A program made the position numbers and the translations under genes. A DNA stretch of 64,000 nucleotides from Streptomyces sp. NBC_01237 (GTDB taxonomy: Bacteria; Actinomycetota; Actinomycetes; Streptomycetales; Streptomycetaceae). Numbering within the stretch: position 1 is the first letter of the stretch; the number at the start of each line of letters is the position of its first letter. The notes under the pieces are model-generated. The model saw nothing but the letters and a program-made list of their open reading frames with translations, ran no database searches and was not told the origin of the DNA. The stretch spans positions 1,302,001-1,366,000 of the forward strand of contig NZ_CP108509.1 in the NCBI RefSeq assembly GCF_035917275.1. The letters run 5' to 3'. Shown piece by piece: positions 50,365 through 58,822 of the stretch.

Positions 50365-51695
50365 TGACCGACGCACCTGCCGTACCCGGCATCGACCCCG
50401 AGGTGCTGCGGCGCCGCGCCCTCGACGCGCTGCTCGCCGCCCGCGAACGCACCGCGCTGCTCACCGACAGCGTGGAGGACGACGAACTGACCGCCCAGCA
50501 CTCCCCGCTGATGTCGCCGCTGGTCTGGGACCTGGCACACATCGGCAATCAGGAGGAGCTGTGGCTGCTGCGCACCGTGGGCGGCCGGGAGGCGATGCGG
50601 CCGGAGATCGACGGGCTGTACGACGCCTTCGAGCACCCGCGCGCCGCCCGGCCCTCCCTGCCGCTGCTCGCGCCCGCCGAGGCACGCACCTACGCGTCCG
50701 AGGTACGGAGCAGGGCCCTGGACCTGCTGGAGGGCGCCGCGCTGCACTCGGGCGGGCGCCCGCTGGAGCGGGCCGGGTTCGCCTTCGGAATGATCGCCCA
50801 GCACGAACAGCAGCACGACGAGACGATGCTGATCACCCATCAGCTGCGGGCGGGTCCGGCCGCGCTGACCGCGCCGGAACCGCCGCCCCCCACCGGCGCC
50901 GCGGCGCTGCCCGCCGAAGTCCTGGTCCCGGCGGGGCCGTTCACCATGGGGACGTCCACCGAGCCGTGGGCCCTGGACAACGAGCGGCCCGCGCACCGGC
51001 GCGAGGTGGCCGCGTTCCTCCTCGACACGGCACCGGTCACCTGCGGCGCCTACCAGCGTTTCATCGAGGACGGCGGATACACCGACGCCCGCTGGTGGGC
51101 ACCCGAGGGCTGGGCCATGGTGCGTGAACACACACTGTCCGCACCGCTTTTCTGGCACCGGGACGCCGGTCAGTGGCTGCGCCGCCGGTTCGGGGTCACC
51201 GAGCCGGTGCCCGCCGACGAGCCGGTGCTGCACGTCAGCTGGTACGAGGCGGACGCGTACGCCCGCTGGGCGGGCAGGCGGCTGCCCACGGAGAGCGAGT
51301 GGGAGAAGGCGGCCCGCCACGATCCGGCGACCGGGCGTTCCCGGCGCTATCCGTGGGGCGACGAGGATCCCACCGCGGACCGGGCCAACCTGGGCCAGCG
51401 CCATCTGCGCCCCGCGGCGGCCGGCGCCTACCCGGCGGGCCGTTCGGCTTCCGGAGCGGGCCAGTTGATCGGCGATGTGTGGGAGTGGACGTCCAGCGAC
51501 TTCCTCCCGTATCCGGGCTTCGCGGCCTTCCCGTACCGCGAGTACTCGGAGGTGTTCTTCGGCCCGGCCCACAAGGTTCTGCGCGGGGGCTCGTTCGCCG
51601 TGGACGCGGTCGCCTGCCGGGGCACGTTCCGCAATTGGGACCTGCCGGTGCGGCGCCAGATCTTCTCGGGCTTCCGTACCGCGAAGGACGCGTGA
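50364..51695 (+). CDS. egtB: EgtB, hercynine oxygenase (sulfoxide synthase)
   Basis: The 443-residue protein joins a DinB-like iron-binding domain (SPLVWDLAHIGNQEELWLLR; AQHEQQHDETM, with the iron-binding His of HxxxHxE) with a formylglycine-generating-enzyme domain (LVPAGPFTMGTSTEPWALDN, LHVSWYEADAYARWAG, GDVWEWTSSDF, KVLRGGSFAV). It couples gamma-glutamylcysteine to hercynine with oxygen and non-haem iron. The start is coupled to egtA and the end overlaps the egtC start by one base. Confidence 0.94.
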   Translation: MTDAPAVPGIDPEVLRRRALDALLAARERTALLTDSVEDDELTAQHSPLMSPLVWDLAHIGNQEELWLLRTVGGREAMRPEIDGLYDAFEHPRAARPSLPLLAPAEARTYASEVRSRALDLLEGAALHSGGRPLERAGFAFGMIAQHEQQHDETMLITHQLRAGPAALTAPEPPPPTGAAALPAEVLVPAGPFTMGTSTEPWALDNERPAHRREVAAFLLDTAPVTCGAYQRFIEDGGYTDARWWAPEGWAMVREHTLSAPLFWHRDAGQWLRRRFGVTEPVPADEPVLHVSWYEADAYARWAGRRLPTESEWEKAARHDPATGRSRRYPWGDEDPTADRANLGQRHLRPAAAGAYPAGRSASGAGQLIGDVWEWTSSDFLPYPGFAAFPYREYSEVFFGPAHKVLRGGSFAVDAVACRGTFRNWDLPVRRQIFSGFRTAKDA

Positions 51696-52450
51696 TGTGC
51701 CGTCATATCGCGTATCTGGGACCGGCGGTGACGCTCGGCGAGATTCTTCTGGCGCCCCCGCACTCGCTGGTGCGCCAGTCCTGGGAGCCGCGGCGGCAGA
51801 AGTACGGCACGGTCAACGCGGACGGCTTCGGCGTGGGCTGGTACGCGGACGGCGACCCGGTGCCCGGCCGCTACCGGCGCCGTGGCCCGGTCTGGGGCGA
51901 CGAGACCTTCGCCGATCTGGCCCGGGTGGTGCGCAGTACGGCGCTGCTCGCCGCGGTCCGCGACGCCACGGAGGCGGGCGCGGACGGGGAGGCCGCAGCC
52001 GCTCCGTTCGCCGCGGACCGGCTGCTGTTCAGCCACAACGGGGCGGTCAGGGGCTGGCCCGGGTCGCTCGCGCCGCTGTCCGCCACGCTGCCCCCCGCCA
52101 CCCTGCTGACGCTGGCCGCCCGAAGCGACTCCGCGCTGATCTGGGCGCTGGTGCGCCACCGTATCGCCGAGGGCGACGCCGTGCCGCAGGCCGTCGCGGA
52201 CACCGTGGGGGACATCGCGGCCGCGGCACCCGGATCACGGCTGAACCTGCTGCTCACCGACGGCTTCACGATCGTGGGCAGCGCGTGGGGCGACTCCCTC
52301 TGGTATCTGCGGGCTCCGGGCCTCCGCACCGTGGTGGCCTCGGAGCCGTACGACGACGATTCCCGCTGGCAGGAGGTTCCCGACCGCACGCTGCTGGTCG
52401 CCACCTCCGCCGACATCCTGCTGACCCCGCTCAAGGAGCCCACCGCGTGA
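51695..52450 (+). CDS. egtC: EgtC, class II glutamine amidotransferase-type hydrolase
   Basis: The 251-residue protein has Cys2 directly after Met (MCRHIAYLGP), the N-terminal nucleophile of class II amidotransferases, so ATG 51695 and not GTG 51692 must be the start. Other motifs are NADGFGVGWYADG, FSHNGAVRGW and RSDSALIWALV. It removes the gamma-glutamyl group from the EgtB product. One-base overlap with egtB, four-base overlap (GTGA) with egtD. Confidence 0.93.
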   Translation: MCRHIAYLGPAVTLGEILLAPPHSLVRQSWEPRRQKYGTVNADGFGVGWYADGDPVPGRYRRRGPVWGDETFADLARVVRSTALLAAVRDATEAGADGEAAAAPFAADRLLFSHNGAVRGWPGSLAPLSATLPPATLLTLAARSDSALIWALVRHRIAEGDAVPQAVADTVGDIAAAAPGSRLNLLLTDGFTIVGSAWGDSLWYLRAPGLRTVVASEPYDDDSRWQEVPDRTLLVATSADILLTPLKEPTA

Positions 52451-53409
52451 GTCCTTTTCTGCTGACCCGCACCCTGCCGGTGGACGCGACGGACGCGGCG
52501 CTGCGCGCCGACGTGCTCAGCGGCCTGACCCGGCACCCGAAGACCCTGCCGCCCAAGTGGTTCTACGACGCGCACGGCAGTGAGCTGTTCGAGGAGATCA
52601 CCCGGCTGCCCGAGTACTACCCGACGCGTGCCGAACGGGAGATCCTGCTGGCCCGTGCCCCGGAGATCGCCGCGGTCTCGGGGGCCAGGACCCTGATCGA
52701 GCTGGGTTCGGGCTCCTCCGAGAAGACCCGGCACCTGCTGGACGCGCTGAGCGGCCTGCACAGCTATGTGCCGGTCGACGTCAGCGAGAGCGCGCTGACG
52801 GGCGCCGTCGAGTCGTTGCTCGCCGAACGGCCGGACCTCTCCGTGCACGCGCTGATCGCCGACTTCACCGGCGGCCTGGCGCTGCCGGGTACACCGGGGC
52901 CGCGGCTGGTCGCCTTCCTGGGCGGCACGATCGGCAATCTGCTCCCGGAGGAGCGTGCCACTTTCCTGCACTCCGTAAGGTCGCTGCTCTCCCCCGGCGA
53001 CGCGCTGCTGCTCGGCACCGATCTGGTGAAGGAGGAGGGCACGCTCGTGGCCGCGTACGACGACGCGGCCGGGGTGACGGCGGCGTTCAACAAGAACGTG
53101 CTGAGCGTCGTCAACCGGGAGCTGGGGGCGGACTTCCCGCTGGACGCGTTCGACCATGTCGCGGTGTGGGACCCGCGTGCCGAGTGGATCGAGATGCGGC
53201 TGCGCGCCCGGCGGGCCCTCACGGTGAAGATCCCTGAGCTGGACCTGGTGGTCCCCTTCGAGGCCGGTGAGGAACTGCGTACGGAGGTGTCGGCGAAGTT
53301 CCGTGAGGAGGGGGTGCGCGAGGAGCTGGCCGTCGCGGGGCTGCGGCTGGATCAGTGGTGGACGGACTCCGCGGGCCGGTTCGCGCTGTCGCTGGCCACG
53401 GCTGTCTGA
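52447..53409 (+). CDS. egtD: EgtD, histidine N-alpha-methyltransferase
   Basis: The 320-residue protein has the EgtD signature: KWFYDAHGSELFEEITRLPE, YYPTRAEREIL, TLIELGSGSSEKTRHLLDAL, and AFLGGTIGNLLPEER. It trimethylates histidine to hercynine with SAM, the first step of ergothioneine synthesis. GTG 52447 overlaps egtC by four bases. Its end overlaps the convergent acyltransferase gene by 58 bases (53352-53409), so neither gene can be extended. No terminator separates them. Confidence 0.94.
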   Translation: MSPFLLTRTLPVDATDAALRADVLSGLTRHPKTLPPKWFYDAHGSELFEEITRLPEYYPTRAEREILLARAPEIAAVSGARTLIELGSGSSEKTRHLLDALSGLHSYVPVDVSESALTGAVESLLAERPDLSVHALIADFTGGLALPGTPGPRLVAFLGGTIGNLLPEERATFLHSVRSLLSPGDALLLGTDLVKEEGTLVAAYDDAAGVTAAFNKNVLSVVNRELGADFPLDAFDHVAVWDPRAEWIEMRLRARRALTVKIPELDLVVPFEAGEELRTEVSAKFREEGVREELAVAGLRLDQWWTDSAGRFALSLATAV

Positions 53410-54272
53410 CCGGCGCACAGGACAGCGGCACGGGCGGCGCGCGCCAGTGCCCGTCTGCCGGGCTCGCCGAACGGGACAACCGGTTCCAGGACCCGGATCT
53501 CGGCGGTGAGCCCGGCGGCCCGCACCACCCGCCACAGCGAGGCGGCGAGCGGGTCGTCCCCGACGAACGCGACGGCTCCGGCGACGGCGCCCGTACCGCC
53601 CCCGGAGCCGTCGGCGGCGCCCGCGCCCCCCGCGGTGTCCCGGCAGCGGCGGTGGACGCGGTAGTCGATACGGACCGGGCGTACCCGCGCCCCGGCGTCG
53701 ATCGCCGCCTGGAACACGGCGGGCGCGAACCGGCCGCCGGAGCCCCGGCCGCACCAGGTGCTGCCCTCGGGGAACGCGACCACCCGCGCGCCGGAGCGCA
53801 GCGCCCCGGCGACCGTCCGGACCGCCCCCGGCAGGGCGCGCAGCCCGTCACGGTCGATGAACAGCGTGCCGCCGAGCGCCGCGAGCGGGCCGAGCAGCGG
53901 CCAGTTCCGTATCTCCTTCTTGCCGAGCATCCGTCCGGGCAGCGCGGCGGCGACGAGCGGGATGTCCAGCCAGGAGACATGGTTGGCGACGACGAGTTCG
54001 CCCGCACCCGCCGTGTCCCGCCGCACCGGCCGGCCGCTGAGGGTCACCCGCACGCCGAAGGCGCGTACCACCGTGTACGCCCACCGGCGGATCAGCCGGT
54101 CGCGGTGCGCCGCGCCGAGCAGCAGCACGGCCGGGACGCACGCCGCGCCGAGCAGGGTGAGCGCGCACCCGGTGAGCAGCAGGGCGGTGGCGGGCAGGGG
54201 TGCCCGTACCGCCCCGTGGTGCCCCGTGCAGTCGTGCGGGGTGCAGGGGGCGACGGGCAGCCAGACGCTCAT
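53352..54272 (-). CDS. 1-acyl-glycerol-3-phosphate-type acyltransferase (OlsA/PlsC-like)
   Basis: The 306-residue membrane protein has two N-terminal hydrophobic spans (PLPATALLLTGCALTLLGA; CVPAVLLLGAAH) and the PlsC motifs: NHVSWLDI (HxxxxD), LGKKEIRNWPLLGPL, GGTLFIDRDG, VVAFPEGSTWCGRG. It transfers an acyl chain to a lyso-lipid. Start overlaps the stop of the preceding N-acyltransferase-like gene (ATGA). Pairing with an OlsB-like protein suggests ornithine lipid synthesis. The 3' end overlaps egtD by 58 bases on the opposite strand. Confidence 0.83.
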   Translation of the reverse strand: MSVWLPVAPCTPHDCTGHHGAVRAPLPATALLLTGCALTLLGAACVPAVLLLGAAHRDRLIRRWAYTVVRAFGVRVTLSGRPVRRDTAGAGELVVANHVSWLDIPLVAAALPGRMLGKKEIRNWPLLGPLAALGGTLFIDRDGLRALPGAVRTVAGALRSGARVVAFPEGSTWCGRGSGGRFAPAVFQAAIDAGARVRPVRIDYRVHRRCRDTAGGAGAADGSGGGTGAVAGAVAFVGDDPLAASLWRVVRAAGLTAEIRVLEPVVPFGEPGRRALARAARAAVLCAGQTAVASDSANRPAESVHH

Positions 54273-55219
54273 CGCAGCGGGGCGAGGGAAAGGAAGTGGC
54301 GCAGGTAGCGCGGGTCGGTGCGGCGCAGCGACAGCAGGACGTAGAGGTCGGCGACGTTGAACTCCGGGTCGTACGCCGGGGCTCCGCACACCCAGGCGCC
54401 GAGCCGCAGGTAGCCGCGCAGCAGGGGCGGGAGATCGGCGCGGGCTCCGCCGCCGCCCGTGGGGTGCCCGGAGGCGTCCCAGAGGCGGCGGGGGGTGACC
54501 CAGTACTCCTCGGGCGCCAGGTGCTTCGTGCGTACGGTGTCCCAGCTGCGGGCGGCCAGGGCACCGCCGTCGGCGAGCGGTATGGAGCAGCAGCCTGCCA
54601 GCCAGGTGTGACCGGAGCGCTCCATGTAGCGGGCGAGTCCGGCCCAGATGAGGGCGATGACGGCGCCGTCACGGTGCGCGGGGTGGACGCAGGAGCGGCC
54701 GACCTCGACCAGGTCGTCCCGGATCGGCCCGAGCCGGGAGAGGTCGAACTCGCTGTCCGCGTAGAGGCGTCCGGCGATCCGGGCCCGTTCCGGCGGCAGC
54801 AGCCGGTAGGTGGCGATGACGTCGCCGGTGGCCGACTCCCTCACGAGCAGGTGGTCGCAGTACGCGTCGAAGGCGTCGCTGTCCAGGCCGGGCTCGGGAC
54901 CGTCCAGCCGGGCGCCGAGCTCACCGGCGAACACCTGGTGGCGCAGGCGCTGTGCGGCGCGTACGTCGTCCTCGTCGACGGCGAGGGAGACCCGGTAGGC
55001 GGGAACGGGGCCGGAAGGAGCGGAGGGAGCGGCGCCGGAAGGAGCAGCGGTCGCGGCGGGAACGGCGGCGGAGGGAGCGGTCGCGGGGGGAACAGCGCAG
55101 GAAGGAGCGGAGGGGGAGGCCGTGGAGGGGGTGGGGCCTGTGGACCGGCCCGGGATCCGGGTGAGCGGGGCGGGCCGGTCGGGGACCGGGGCGAGCGGGG
55201 CGGTGGGCAGCACGGTCAT
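54269..55219 (-). CDS. GNAT-type N-acyltransferase (OlsB-like) with low-complexity N-terminus
   Basis: The 316-residue protein begins with about 70 residues of Pro/Ala/Ser-rich sequence, coded by purine-rich GGAAGGAGCGGAGGG-like repeats (55010-55140). From residue 75 is a GNAT-like hemolysin/OlsB domain: SLAVDEDDVRAAQRLRHQVF, DAYCDHLLVRESATGDVIAT, VEVGRSCVHPAHRDGAVIAL and ADLYVLLSLRRTDPRYLRHF. OlsB links a 3-hydroxy acyl chain to ornithine, giving lyso-ornithine lipid; OlsA completes it. ATGA overlap with the acyltransferase gene. The amino acid used is not shown by sequence. Confidence 0.8.
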   Translation of the reverse strand: MTVLPTAPLAPVPDRPAPLTRIPGRSTGPTPSTASPSAPSCAVPPATAPSAAVPAATAAPSGAAPSAPSGPVPAYRVSLAVDEDDVRAAQRLRHQVFAGELGARLDGPEPGLDSDAFDAYCDHLLVRESATGDVIATYRLLPPERARIAGRLYADSEFDLSRLGPIRDDLVEVGRSCVHPAHRDGAVIALIWAGLARYMERSGHTWLAGCCSIPLADGGALAARSWDTVRTKHLAPEEYWVTPRRLWDASGHPTGGGGARADLPPLLRGYLRLGAWVCGAPAYDPEFNVADLYVLLSLRRTDPRYLRHFLSLAPLR

Positions 55220-55381
55220 GGCAGTCTCCGGGGACGGATCAGCAAGGGCGGCCGCCGGTCCGCCGCGGTGCGCGACGGCCCGACCCCTTACTTCTTCCGT
55301 GACCGACTGGATTTGACATGACCGCTACGGAGAGCGGGGATGTGCGACGGCTGAATCCCGCGCGTCCCCTTCTGTCGCGGC

Positions 55382-56635
55382 TCAGCCGCCCGCGAGCAGC
55401 GCGGTGATGCGCTCCGCGGCAGCCTTGGCCTCCTCGGCCGGATCGCCGCCCTGGAGGACCGCCGTCATGTACGGCTTGATCGGGTTCTCGGCCTCGACCG
55501 CGGCCCACTGGGGCGAGTTGGGGGTGGCGCGGCCCCGGGTGGCTCCGACGGCCATCGCCGCGGTGCCCTCCTCGCCCTCGATGACATGGGCGAGGCTCGG
55601 CTTGTTGGGCACGTAGCTCATCGTCCGGGCGAGTTCGGTCTGCCACTTCTCGCTCGCCAGCGCCTTGACGACCTCGATGCCCGCGCTGCGCTGGTCGGCG
55701 TTCTTCGGAACGATCAGGTCCGAGCCGCCGGTGAACACGGAGCCGGGTGACTTCGCGGTCTTCCCGGGGATGGGGAAGTAGCCGAGCTTTCCCTTGAGTT
55801 CGGGATTCTTCTGCTCGATGAGGGAGGCGGCCCCGGGCACCGCGATGATCTGCGCGACATCGCCCTCGGCGAAGACGTCGGTCTGCGGGGGCTTCTCCTC
55901 GTCGGCGTCCAGGGGACCGTCGCCGAGCGCCTGGAGTTCCTTGTAGAACCGCATGCCCTTGAGCGCTTCGGGCGAGGCCAGGGCGCCCTCCCAGTCGCCG
56001 CCGTTCTCGTCGGCCAGCTCTCCGCCCTCGTCCCAGATGAACCCGGCCAGGACGTACCAGTTCTGGCCCGCGAGGTACATGCCCTGATTCCCGTTGGTGT
56101 TGAGCCGCTCGCTCGCCTCGATCCATGCGTCGCGGGTCTTCGGCGGGGTCTCGACGCCGGCCTGCTCGAAGATCTCCTTGTTGTAGATCACCACCCGGTT
56201 GGCCGCGTACCAGGGGATGCCGTACTGAACGCCGTTGATGCTGCCCGGCTGGGCGAGTCCGGGCAGCCAGTCGTCGCTGCCCAGGTCCCGCATCGATTCG
56301 AGGGTGAGATCACGCAGCCCGCCGCTCTCCGCGTACTGCGCCACCTGGGTGTTGCCGACCTCGATGACGTCCGGGGCGTCGTCCCCCTTGAGCGCGGTGA
56401 TGATCTTGGGGCCGATGTCGCTCCACCCCTGGATCTTGAACTCCAGTTCGATGGAGGGGTGCTCCTCCTCGTACGACGCGGTGAACTTGTCCAGGAATCC
56501 CTGGGAAACGCTGTCCTTCATCAGCCAGACCGTCACCGTGCGGCCACCGGAGCCGGAGTCCGAGAAATAGCCACATCCACCGAGCGCGACGGACGAAACG
56601 AGCGCGACGGCTCCGGCGAGTATGCGGTTCTTCAC
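55382..56635 (-). CDS. Sugar ABC-transporter binding lipoprotein
   Basis: The 417-residue protein starts at GTG 56635 behind GAAGGTGACC. A lipobox LGGC (Cys about residue 21) gives a membrane-anchored lipoprotein. The fold is a type 1 extracellular solute-binding protein: TVTVWLMKDSVSQGFLDKFT, APDVIEVGNTQVAQYAESGG, GVQYGIPWYAANRVVIYNKE, and FTGGSDLIVPKNADQRSAG. It should bind an oligosaccharide. No permease or ATPase gene is adjacent, so it serves a transporter elsewhere. A DasR-like operator lies 91 bases upstream, hinting at chitin-derived sugars. Confidence 0.85.
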   Translation of the reverse strand: MKNRILAGAVALVSSVALGGCGYFSDSGSGGRTVTVWLMKDSVSQGFLDKFTASYEEEHPSIELEFKIQGWSDIGPKIITALKGDDAPDVIEVGNTQVAQYAESGGLRDLTLESMRDLGSDDWLPGLAQPGSINGVQYGIPWYAANRVVIYNKEIFEQAGVETPPKTRDAWIEASERLNTNGNQGMYLAGQNWYVLAGFIWDEGGELADENGGDWEGALASPEALKGMRFYKELQALGDGPLDADEEKPPQTDVFAEGDVAQIIAVPGAASLIEQKNPELKGKLGYFPIPGKTAKSPGSVFTGGSDLIVPKNADQRSAGIEVVKALASEKWQTELARTMSYVPNKPSLAHVIEGEEGTAAMAVGATRGRATPNSPQWAAVEAENPIKPYMTAVLQGGDPAEEAKAAAERITALLAGG

Positions 56636-56725
56636 TAGGTCACCTTCTGCGAAACGGCACGACGGAATCAGAACCCGGTGTGGGGGGACTGCGGCGGCAT
56701 CGCTCGCACGGGTGTGTGGCTGGAT

Positions 56726-56741
56726 TTTGGTATGGACCATT
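56726..56741 (-). promoter_or_regulatory. DasR-like operator
   Basis: TTTGGTATGGACCATT agrees with the dre consensus (TGGTCTAGACCA core) at 11 of 16 bases, including the TGGT and ACCA arms. It lies 91 bases before the binding-protein start. DasR controls chitin and N-acetylglucosamine genes in Streptomyces. Confidence 0.4.
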
Positions 56742-56840
56742 CATAAGGTCAAGGCCCGGACAGAGGCCGGTCGGCCGGACCCTCCCTCTCGCGCGGCACC
56801 CCGGATTGAGGCACCGTGGTCACAGGAGAGGAGACATACC

Positions 56841-57056
56841 ATGCCTAATCACACCTATCGGGTGACCGAGATCGTAGGAACCTCCGAGGAGGGCATCGAC
56901 GCGGCGATCCGCAACGGCGTCGCCAGAGCTTCGGAAACGTTGCACAATCTCGACTGGTTCGAGATCAGTCAGGTGCGCGGGCACATCGAGGATGGCCGAA
57001 TCGCGCACTACCAGGTCGGGCTCAAGGTCGGTTTCCGGCTCGACGAAAACGCCTGA
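56841..57056 (+). CDS. Dodecin family protein
   Basis: The 71-residue protein reads HTYRVTEIVGTSEEGIDAAI, NGVARASETLHNLDWFEISQ and HIEDGRIAHYQVGLKVGFRL, typical for dodecin. Dodecin forms a hollow dodecamer that binds flavins (or CoA in some bacteria) as storage or buffer. Trp43 in LDWFEI is the usual flavin-stacking residue of the family. ATG 56841 follows GAGAGGAG. Stop abuts the convergent HAD gene. Confidence 0.93.
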   Translation: MPNHTYRVTEIVGTSEEGIDAAIRNGVARASETLHNLDWFEISQVRGHIEDGRIAHYQVGLKVGFRLDENA

Positions 57057-57545
57057 TCAGGTACGCCCCTCACGCTCCTGCGCATCCTTCAGCGATGCGT
57101 GGGCCTCCGCCCAGTCGGCCCTCACCACGGTAAATCCGGCCACCTCGGCGGCATCGCAGACCAATGCGTCGTCATCGACGAAGACCCGCACCTCGCGCCC
57201 CCGGCCCAGCCGCTTCAGGCTGTCCAGCTTGGTACGGCGGGCCGGCCGTCTGTCGCCGTTGCGCCGCATGTGCAGGCCACCCTCGGGCAGCCCCTGCCGG
57301 GCCAGCCACTCCACGGTGTCCCGGCGGCAGCGTTCCGGCCGCCCGGTCAGATAGACGATCTCGCACTCCTCGGCACTCGTCAGCGCCAGAGCCACCCCGT
57401 CCCGCAGCGGCGGATCGTCGACGGCGGCGGTGAAGAAGCTGTCCCAGTCCTTCGTCCGCCCTTCCAGGAAGTGCTGCCGGTGGGCAGTGTCGGCGAGTGT
57501 CCCGTCCAGGTCGAAAACGGCCAGCGGCCGCGCGTCGTCGCTCAC
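57057..57545 (-). CDS. HAD-superfamily phosphatase (PNKP-like)
   Basis: The 162-residue protein has the HAD motifs: AVFDLDGTLADTAHRQHFLE (motif I, DxDGT), VYLTGRPERCRRDTV (motif II), TKLDSLKRLGRG (Lys, motif III) and VFVDDDALVCDAAEV (motif IV). This arrangement, with TGRPxxxR, resembles polynucleotide 3'-phosphatase-like HAD proteins, also common in phage. GTG 57545. The frame ends one base after the convergent dodecin stop. Substrate is open: nucleic-acid ends or a small phosphate ester. Confidence 0.8.
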   Translation of the reverse strand: MSDDARPLAVFDLDGTLADTAHRQHFLEGRTKDWDSFFTAAVDDPPLRDGVALALTSAEECEIVYLTGRPERCRRDTVEWLARQGLPEGGLHMRRNGDRRPARRTKLDSLKRLGRGREVRVFVDDDALVCDAAEVAGFTVVRADWAEAHASLKDAQEREGRT

Positions 57546-57646
57546 TCCCCCAGCTTAGGGAGGCCGGCGGCCCAGGGCCGTCCCGCCGGGGATGGCGGGA
57601 CAGCCGGGCCCGGGAATCCTGGCGGGCCGCAGACGTTGAACAGTGC

Positions 57647-58714
57647 GTGAGCTCTGTGATCGCGTCGACCCGTTTCTCCGTCCTGGACCGCTCCCGCACC
57701 CGTGAGGGTCACGACGGCCCGGAGGCCCTGCGCGAGACCGTGCGGCTGGCCCGCGAGGCGGAGGCGCTGGGCTATCACCGCTTCTGGGTCTCCGAGCACC
57801 ACAGCGTGCCGGGGGTCGCGGGTTCCGCGCCGACCGTGCTGGCCGCCGCCGTGGCCGCCGCGACCTCCACCATCCGGGTCGGCACCGGCGGTGTGATGCT
57901 GCCCAACCACCAGCCCCTCGTCGTCGCCGAGCAGTTCGGGGTGCTCGCCTCGCTGTTCCCGGGGCGGATCGACATGGGCCTCGGCCGTTCGGTGGGGTTC
58001 ACCGACGGCATCCGCAGAGCTCTGGGCCGCGACAAGCGGGACGCCGAGGACTTCGCCGGGCAGCTCACGGAACTTCTCGGCTGGCTGGACGGCACCCAGC
58101 GGGCCCACCCCCAGGTGCACGCGCTGCCAGCGGAGGGGCTGCGCATCCCCCCGTACGTGCTCGCGACCGGCGAGGGCGCGGCGATCGCGGCGGCGTCCGG
58201 GCTGCCCCTGGTCGTCGGTGATCTGCGCGGCCGGGAGAAGCTGCTGCGGGCCGTTGAGGGCTATCGCCGCGGCTTCCGGCCCTCCGCCTGGTCCACGGAG
58301 CCCTATGTGGTCGTCGCGGGCACGGTCGCGGTCGCGGGGACGGAGGAGGACGCGCTCCGGCTCCTGATGCCGGAAGCCTGGTCCATGGCCTACTCCCGCA
58401 CCCATGGTGCCTTTCCGCCGCTGTCACCCGCCGGGCGCATCGAGGCACTCACGATGACGGCGAAGGAACGGAGCCGGTTCGAACAGGGGCTGCGCGGACA
58501 CATCCACGGCACCGAGGAGCAGGTGGCCGCGCAGCTCGACACGGCCATCGGGGAGACCGGCGCCGATGAGGTGCTGGTCACCACCAGCACCTACGACCGT
58601 GAGGGGCTGCTGGACTCCCTGTCACGGCTGTCCCGGATCACGGGCGGAGCGGCGGGCTCCCACGGACCGCACCGGCCGCACACGGACAGCCCCGCTCCCG
58701 CCGTGCGCACGTGA
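57647..58714 (+). CDS. Luciferase-like (LLM) flavin oxidoreductase
   Basis: The 355-residue protein has the LLM barrel: GPEALRETVRLAREAEALGY, RFWVSEHHSVPGVAGSAPT, IRVGTGGVMLPNHQPLVVAE and FPGRIDMGLGRSVG, typical for MsnO8-like FMN/F420 oxidoreductases. The last 25 residues are disordered. The enzyme would use FMNH2 or F420. GTG 57647 is the likely start; GTG 57656 is close. No partner flavin reductase is adjacent, and the substrate is unknown. Confidence 0.85.
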   Translation: MSSVIASTRFSVLDRSRTREGHDGPEALRETVRLAREAEALGYHRFWVSEHHSVPGVAGSAPTVLAAAVAAATSTIRVGTGGVMLPNHQPLVVAEQFGVLASLFPGRIDMGLGRSVGFTDGIRRALGRDKRDAEDFAGQLTELLGWLDGTQRAHPQVHALPAEGLRIPPYVLATGEGAAIAAASGLPLVVGDLRGREKLLRAVEGYRRGFRPSAWSTEPYVVVAGTVAVAGTEEDALRLLMPEAWSMAYSRTHGAFPPLSPAGRIEALTMTAKERSRFEQGLRGHIHGTEEQVAAQLDTAIGETGADEVLVTTSTYDREGLLDSLSRLSRITGGAAGSHGPHRPHTDSPAPAVRT

Positions 58715-58822
58715 CCCCACCCCCGTACGTCACCTGACGCGGCAACGGCTGGGGTGCCTAGAATCGAACCGCGTACCCCAAATTTCCCACCCCGCCCAGA
58801 TTCCGTACGGAGCCACGCCCCG

